A stretch of DNA of 64,000 bases from Gonapodya sp. JEL0774 (Eukaryota; Monoblepharomycota; Monoblepharidomycetes; Monoblepharidales; Gonapodyaceae): the NCBI GenBank assembly GCA_027604505.1, contig JADIIX010000115.1:1-64000 (forward strand), read 5' to 3'. Position numbers and translations under genes: made by a program. This document shows, one piece after another, positions 58,086-64,000 of the stretch. Numbering within the stretch: position 1 is the stretch's first letter; each line of letters begins with the position of its first letter. The notes below the pieces were generated by a model. That model ran no database searches, was not told where the DNA came from, and worked only from the letters and a program-made list of their open reading frames with translations.

Positions 58086-61000
58086 ATGACAAACCACGTG
58101 GATAGTGGCACCACGCTCCTACAGGTTATGGAGGTGGGCGGATGGCTGGTTTTTCCCTCTGTCTTCACCTGCCTTTCAATCATTCTTTCCTGCTCGTTTC
58201 TCCAATTAATGCGCCGATCCACCAGGCACTTGATATCCTCTACAGCCCAACAAATCCACCGAGTGCACCGATCGTAGCCCAGTACCAGTCCTTTCTCATC
58301 AACGTCCAAAAGCTCCCCCTCGCTTGGGATCTTGCCGCGCTCCTGCTCAACGTCGGCTGGTACGGCGATCCCAATCCGAGGCCCGATGCGGTACCGCTGG
58401 TCTTGATCGAAGCCCATACGCCACCTGCTCCTGGTGTACCGCAGTCGTTGTCGTCGGGCCGTGTCAACTACATGTTCTTCGCCGCACATACCTGGGCGGT
58501 GAAGCTCTCGCGAGACTGGGACTCCCTCGATACAGCACATGGGACGTATACGAAGTTTCAGGATCCGTCGTTTATGCGAGACACGATTCTCTCCTGGGTG
58601 ATTCGGCTCGCCTTCGCGGGGAGGAGAGCCCCTAAGCTTGTCCTGAATAAGCTCATGTCTGCGGTAAGTTCGCACCCACTATTCTGTTTTTCGTAGGCTT
58701 TAATTGATTTCCCACGGAAATTGTATTGTGCTATCGTGGATTTGGGGCGTGTACTCTTATGATAAGGTCGTATCTTTCGCAATCCGAGCACCCCCCACCT
58801 TCTTCCCGTCTTTCCCCGCCTCTTTCGCCTCGCTCTGCATCCTCGCTTCGACGCACCTCATTTCCTCCCAGCCTCAAGATCCCACGCAACTGCACACACT
58901 GAGCATATCCACATGCCGGGCTCTCTTTCCCCAATTGTATGATAGCGCAACGATATTCGAGGCATCGGATGGTCCTCGTCAGGAGCCCTCGTGGCCAGTG
59001 GTCTCCGATCCGGCTCTTTTGGAAACCCCCTTGCGAGAAATTGTTGTCGTCGCAGCTACGACCCAGGATCCAACGGGCGCAGCAGACGTCGCTGAGACGC
59101 TTGTTTGTTCTATTTTCTCCTTCGCGGGAACGGCTGTGGATGAGGTTCAAAGCGCAGAGCTTGTGGGTTCACGCAAGTGAGTAACTATGTGTGGTTCCCA
59201 TGTGAGGGTACATATCTATAAGACGTTCTGCAGACCTCAAATAGAGTCAGCAGTATCTTCTGCTCTACCGCTTGTCGTCCGACTGTGCACTGTTGTGCTC
59301 CAAACGTGTGCGCCGTCACCGCAACCCGCGCCAACCCGACCGCGGCAAGATGCGGCCATGGAACTGGTGCGGAGCGCCGCGCAGTTTGTTGACAGTTCGG
59401 TCAGATGGGGACTGGATACCACGTGAGTTTAGCAAAGTAAGGGGGGTGTGTGTTGCGACGGTTATCCACCATTGTTTCAATTCGTGTTCTTATGAATCAA
59501 GCACTCTCGCTCTTCTGCCACCGTATCTTCTGCCACACCTTCTGCTCTGCCCTTCAGTGCAGAGCCTGTCTGACTCACTTACATTCGAGTCAGCTTGTGA
59601 AGCTCTCACTTCCGTCGTTGGCGCCAAGTCCTGCACGGACCGCATTGCCACGAGTATCATCGGTGGACTTTGGGGTACACACGTAACAGGCAAGAGTTGG
59701 GCTAAGACGTTAGTGCAAGATGCTGTTATCTGTGAGCAATTTCATTTCGAAGCATCATTTCGAAAACATTCGTCAGATTGTTACTCAGTGTTTGGCCGCT
59801 TAGCCCAGGACGCAAACCCACTTACGCCTCTTATTGCTCTCCTTGCGCAGATTGGTGAATCTTTCGCCAGCTACCTCGCCCGCCGCGTCCGAGAAATGTC
59901 GGCGCCTTTGAAACCAGATTCAGCTGGTGAAGTCGCCGCAGTGAAAGAGTTGTTGGAAACTGCCCTACTCATTTCCAACTGGCCTGGACAATATCCAGAC
60001 GATGAGGATATTTCGTAAGTTAAACCCGATGTATTGGAGTTCCCGTCGTGTGATCTTGTGTCGTAAACGCCAAAACTTAAAAAGGCAAACACTCTTACCG
60101 TGTTGGTCATATCTTGCCGAATCTCTTACAGATGTATCGGATGGAAATCCGAAACTCCCGCTTTCGGAGGTTGATGGTACCCTTCAGATTCCGGTTACAA
60201 GTTCCAACATATCTGGAGCATCTGGAGCACCTTTGCAAATTCTCCGCGCCCTCGTTTCTGTGCTCGTGGAAAAGGCTTCCTATCCTGCCGTATATTTGCA
60301 GTTTGTTAATTGGCCGGATGCTGCTCTAGATCAATGGAGGACCTATCGGACCGACGCCGCGGATACTGTGGTGGCGGTTGCAGGTGCTGTGAGAGGTGCT
60401 GTGGTTGGCTGGCTGATTGAAATGGCTGCGGAAGCAATGGACGGCGTGGCGCAGCGAGAAGCATGGCAGGTAAATATCACCACCACTTCGGCCAGTGGAA
60501 CATTTAGATTTTTTGAGTATTCCTATCGCAAAACTGGCACCAGCCGTTAGAATCTGTGCTTCACCTTATTCGTGCTGCAGCTGAGGAGATTCCAGCCGCA
60601 GAATCTGAGCACGTACCCAATGTGTTCTCGGATGTTGTAGCTCGAATTCTTCAATGGCAGCAACCGGAGGAGACCAAGCGTTTACCTTGGACAAAGGTAA
60701 GATATCAAACGATAATGTTGTGTGGTGGGTATCGCATCTGGTTAGCTTCGTTGGTTGCACTATAATATTTTAAGCTGGGCCCTAGGTTCATATTCCGAAT
60801 GGCTGAAGCGTCATCCCAGTCACCTTCCTCTTGCCGTCAACATTGTAGTTGCCGGGCTCGCGCAGCCTGATCTAGCTCCCGCCGCCGCCAGTGCCCTCAA
60901 GGAGCTGTGTGATAACTGCAGACAACCACTTGCGGAGGGAATCGAATGGCTTGTAGGGGTGTATTTGGAGACTGCGAGAAACATCCAGGTGTGCGTCTTT

Positions 61001-62726
61001 CTTCTTGGTCGAATTTGTGTCGGCGTTCCTCTCAACGTTACCACCATGTTAGCCTCTTGAAAGGACCCGAGTCATTGAAGCTGTCGCTTCCGTTATTCAA
61101 GCTCTCCCTAATACAACAGCGTCTGCGCCTCACATTGCACGTGTACTTACGGACGTCATTGGGGGCATCCAGGTCTCTCTAAATGCGATTTTGGCAAATG
61201 AATATGGGCATTCGAAAAGTCTCGCTGTACACAAATTGGAAATTGTCAATGGACTCAACTGCCTCGTCGCATTTATGAAGGGTGTGCGAGAAGTTGAGAG
61301 AGTCGAAGTCTCATCGGATGATGAGAGTTCGGAACGGGAACTGCCAAAACCGGCACTCATGAAGGGATTGTCAGAGTCAATTGATGAATCGAAAGAGGTT
61401 GTCGAAGGGACCTGGACTGTCGTGGATTCAATCGCCCGGCGATTCTCGGGAGAAAATGATGTGAACGATGTGAGCTCTTCACTGCACTGAGTTCACGAAA
61501 ATATTCTCCATGATTCTCCACCATCGACCAGGCTCTTTGCTCGCTCTTTATTGCAGCGGTTCGCAACCCGTCGCCCTCGTTTCCGTTACTAAAACTTCGT
61601 GGAAATCAGCTCACATCACTCGTTTCCGATATGTTCAACACTACACCGCGAAATAACTTGCTGGAGTGCGCAACCGCAATCGTTTGTTCTTCCGGACCTG
61701 CGAGCAACAATGAAGCAATCGTGGCATCTTGCATGCGACTCGTCCAGAGCATCACGCAGAGAGTGACCACAATAATTACGAGTGACAAAGCTGTGGAGGA
61801 GTATCCGGATCTGGTGCAAGGATACCTTGATCTCTTATCGCAGTGCACCAGATCCGTTCCCGCTGTTTTGGTGTCGCTCTCACCTGACGCGGCCGACTAC
61901 ATATTCATGAAGCTCGTACCTACTGCCCTTACCGCCCAGGAAAAGCTGGCAGCTAAGAGTGTGACCGGGTTTTTAGGAGAGTTTCTCAGCAAAGATGTGG
62001 ATGGAGGGGAGATTAACCATGTGGTGAAGCAAGTAGTAGGGAGGATCGGTGTGGACCTTGTAAGGGAGTTGCTGGTGGTGAGTTCTTTAAATGCTTTCAA
62101 ATCTCTCGAAAGATTCTGAACTCTGGCATCAATAGAATGTTGCCGGACGGTCCCCGCGAAGCATGGTACCAGCCATCTCCGAATGTCTTTTTAGATTATG
62201 TTATCGATACCCAGAAGCTACGCGAGCTGCTTTGATCCAATGTCTCGGGCAGGATGGCTTCCCAAGTTCACGTGTGGACGCAGCCGCCAAGGAGATGTTT
62301 GTGAAGGAGGTTTTGACGTAAGTGCCCCTCGCCTTGACGTTTTTCCCGAACTCATTTGGAAATACTCATTTGGAAATATTGGTACATCACACAGCACACG
62401 TCAATTGAAGCGATTCCGTGAAATAGTGAAGATCTTCTCACTCAAATGTCGTGGGCTTGAAAACACTGCGTTCGGCGCTGTTGTCTAGGGAAATTAAAGA
62501 ATTCGTTGCATTTTCGATACGAAATAGATGATTCGCTTGCTTTAGTCGACGTGAACGCCCATGATCGAACGGCCACCCAAAAAGTGAATTCTGCTTTACT
62601 CTTTTATTTTCACTGCCCCATGCTTTTCTCAGAAATGAGAAACTAGTGCAAAAGAACATGTCGAAGTTCCAAAACCTTATGTCGTCTTCGTTATTGAGGC
62701 TCCAAGGTGATGGCTTCAACCCATGA
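58086..62726 (+). CDS. Importin-beta family karyopherin (importin-13/Kap122-like)
   Basis: Nuclear transport receptor built of HEAT repeats. The first exon 58086-58124 (MTNHVDSGTTLLQ) joins to 58226 onward: ALDILYSPTNPPSAPIVAQY, QSFLINVQKLPLAWDLAALL, then YMFFAAHTWAVKLSRDWDSL. This is the N-terminal Ran-binding repeat pattern of importins. At least a dozen further exons follow with amphipathic helical repeats, for example LAPAAASALKELCDNCRQPL, LLECATAIVCSSGPASNNEA and EKLAAKSVTGFLGEFLSKDV. The end is LMSSSLL-RLQGDGFNP at 62726. Length and repeat pattern fit importin-13/transportin-3/Kap122-type receptors, but cargo and exact orthology cannot be read. An acidic loop (VEVSSDDESSERE) lies in the last third. 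Not every intron was solved. Confidence 0.75.
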
Positions 62727-63221
62727 ACAGCGTCGTCGCTTATCGCAAACCCTCGGATGCCAATTTGCTTCCGATATCTGTGAAGACGAATATATTAGCA
62801 CTAATATTAAATGTCTGGATGTCGTGGGTGGCAGGGTCCGGATTTAAATGTTGACTTAAATGCGTGTAAATAATATCAGCGACTTTCCAGCCACCAAAAG
62901 TGAAAAAATATTTCGAATGGCAAATAAGCTAAATGTATATTTCTGCACCAAATTCTCGAAAACAATATTTCTGATCAATTCATTTAGTTTTTGTCCCCCA
63001 CCGTCTCTGCCTCATGAGGTTTGTTGAGCCTTCGGGGCATTTCTGACGTGGACACGTCAAGTCCACAAGCTCGGAGATTCCTCCTGACCAGAAGCGTCAT
63101 GAGGTGTTCCCCGTAGGCCAGAGCTATAGGGGGGACTTCAGCATTTAGTTCACCTCCCAAGTGTGTCTCCCGAAACCTCACCTTCTCACCCGACATTTTC
63201 TAATAGCACTTGTCACCAAAA
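62727..63221. promoter_or_regulatory. AT-rich intergenic region
   Basis: The spacer before the last gene is notably AT-rich at 62780-62990. A minus-strand ATG ORF of 70 codons (63196 to 62984, MSGEKVRFRETHLGGELNAE...) is divergent from the next gene, with only 25 bp between starts. It is hydrophilic and unrecognised, and may be a small gene or chance. Confidence 0.35.
62984..63196 (-). CDS. Hypothetical 70-aa protein
   Basis: Uninterrupted ATG-to-stop frame starting MSGEKVRFRETHLGGELNAE and ending HEAETVGDKN. It is hydrophilic, has no signal or membrane segment and no recognised motif. The close divergent arrangement with the gene at 63222 and a real ATG argue mildly for a gene; its short length argues against. 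Confidence 0.3.
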   Translation of the reverse strand: MSGEKVRFRETHLGGELNAEVPPIALAYGEHLMTLLVRRNLRACGLDVSTSEMPRRLNKPHEAETVGDKN

Positions 63222-64000
63222 ATGAGCTCGTCTTCGGACATTATCTTTGTGAATGGCAAACAGCTGCCTGTGACCACTGGTGAGTGTTGGTTGCTGTCCT
63301 GGTCATGGCGGGACATTCAGGGTAGCGTGGAGTTCAACCTTCGTTGCAGAACATTGACTAGGGGCCTTGTGCAAATCACAGCAACAAGTCTTCAGCAGCT
63401 TTGTTTGGCCTTGCGTTTGCATGGGCCTTTTACTCTGGTGACTGCCAGGGGGGAGACTGTTACACTTGGTTCCGACGGCGACACTTTTCCAGTAATTGCG
63501 GGGGGCATGTATGTGGCTCAGCTCCAAGCTGACATTGATAAGCAAGCGGCATCCCAGTCTCTTCAGGCGCTGACTTCTGCAGCAGAACAGCCGTCCGGCG
63601 CTGACGTGAGTACTCAGTTGCAGCGAAGTTCGTTGTGTTCCTGGTGCTTCTAGATTTCATTCCGATCTTGGACCTCGATCAGCTTCCAACAAGTCAAGTC
63701 GATGTCTCTACGCGTGGCCCAGATAATTGCAGAGTGCCGCTGGTGCCCTTCTTGCTGATTCAGCTGTACTCGCAGTACGCCAGTTGAATTGTTCCCGCGC
63801 TGCTCAACTCGGAACCAAAATCTCATGCAAGTGTATGAACTTCAATCGATCGATAATTTTCGCAACTAGCTGCCCTGACGTCCGACTCCCACGCCCAACA
63901 GATGGACGGTGTGGTCCAATTGTGTCAAGTCGCTCCTGCTGGGAATCCCGTCAATGCTATGAAGCATCGGCAACCGTTTGTAGGAGCTCCAGTCGATGCA
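63222..64000 (+). CDS. Unrecognised intron-containing gene, truncated by window end
   Basis: Exon 1 (63222-63279) encodes MSSSSDIIFVNGKQLPVTTG. It joins in phase to 63382 onward: ATSLQQLCLALRLHGPFTLV, TARGETVTLGSDGDTFPVIA, GGMYVAQLQADIDKQ, and a donor after SGAD near 63606. Next comes SAAGALLADSAVLAVRQLNC and SRAAQLGTKIS. Later exon edges are ambiguous. The first ~70 residues have alternating beta-strand-like character reminiscent of a ubiquitin-like or beta-grasp N-terminal domain, but no family is recognised. The 3' part lies outside the window. Confidence 0.5.

Overview
This window reads as nuclear DNA of a fungus. Nearly every gene is interrupted by many short GT-AG introns (mostly about 50-120 nt), with mini-exons of 16-60 nt. 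The gene set is eukaryotic: cohesin release factor, Rad10/ERCC1, karyopherin, cytosolic seryl-tRNA synthetase and a peroxisomal thiolase with a PTS2 signal. A class I (mammalian-type) cyclic-nucleotide phosphodiesterase fused to a membrane domain, a mitochondrial-looking hemerythrin protein and the high intron load suggest an early-diverging, chytrid-like lineage. That placement is inference. I found no rRNA, tRNA, CRISPR or prokaryotic operon structure. Coordinates come from hand-tracing exons, phases and conserved motifs. Exon edges are given where phase and protein motif agree, and are flagged where they do not.

Left part (1-21 kb): adenine phosphoribosyltransferase (+); a membrane-anchored cyclic-nucleotide phosphodiesterase (-); an MBOAT lysophospholipid acyltransferase (-); a 3-hydroxyisobutyrate-dehydrogenase-type enzyme (+); peroxisomal 3-ketoacyl-CoA thiolase (+); a very intron-dense Baeyer-Villiger/FMO-type flavoprotein (-); Rad10/ERCC1 with a long disordered N-terminus (+); and a YghU-type glutathione transferase (-). 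Thiolase and the 3-hydroxyisobutyrate dehydrogenase lie head to tail, 170 bp apart, and both belong to acyl/branched-chain catabolism.

Middle (21-42 kb): two tandem paralogous coiled-coil genes on the minus strand; a divergent spacer with a 20-bp palindrome and a possible small membrane-protein gene; a Ser/Gln-rich RRM protein (+); ATP-dependent 5-oxoprolinase (-); and an N,N-dimethylformamidase large-subunit-like hydrolase (-). The last two both act on amide-type C-N bonds and are adjacent.

A gene-poor stretch (42-46 kb) holds two adjacent elements with terminal inverted repeats. One is flanked by TA dinucleotides, as expected for a Tc1/mariner-like or MITE element.

Right part (46-64 kb): WAPL cohesin-release factor, seryl-tRNA synthetase, SLAC1/TDT anion channel (+); a DUF952 protein (-) divergent from a hemerythrin protein (+); an importin-beta-family karyopherin (+); and the start of an unrecognised gene cut by the window edge.

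The most unusual signals are gene-structural. Two genes keep their reading frame and their family motif only if single-nucleotide exons are accepted (the flavoprotein at 15,880 and 15,973, the acyltransferase at 7,240). An RRM gene appears to contain a 24-nt intron. The other standout is the multi-pass membrane domain fused to a phosphodiesterase. All need transcript evidence.
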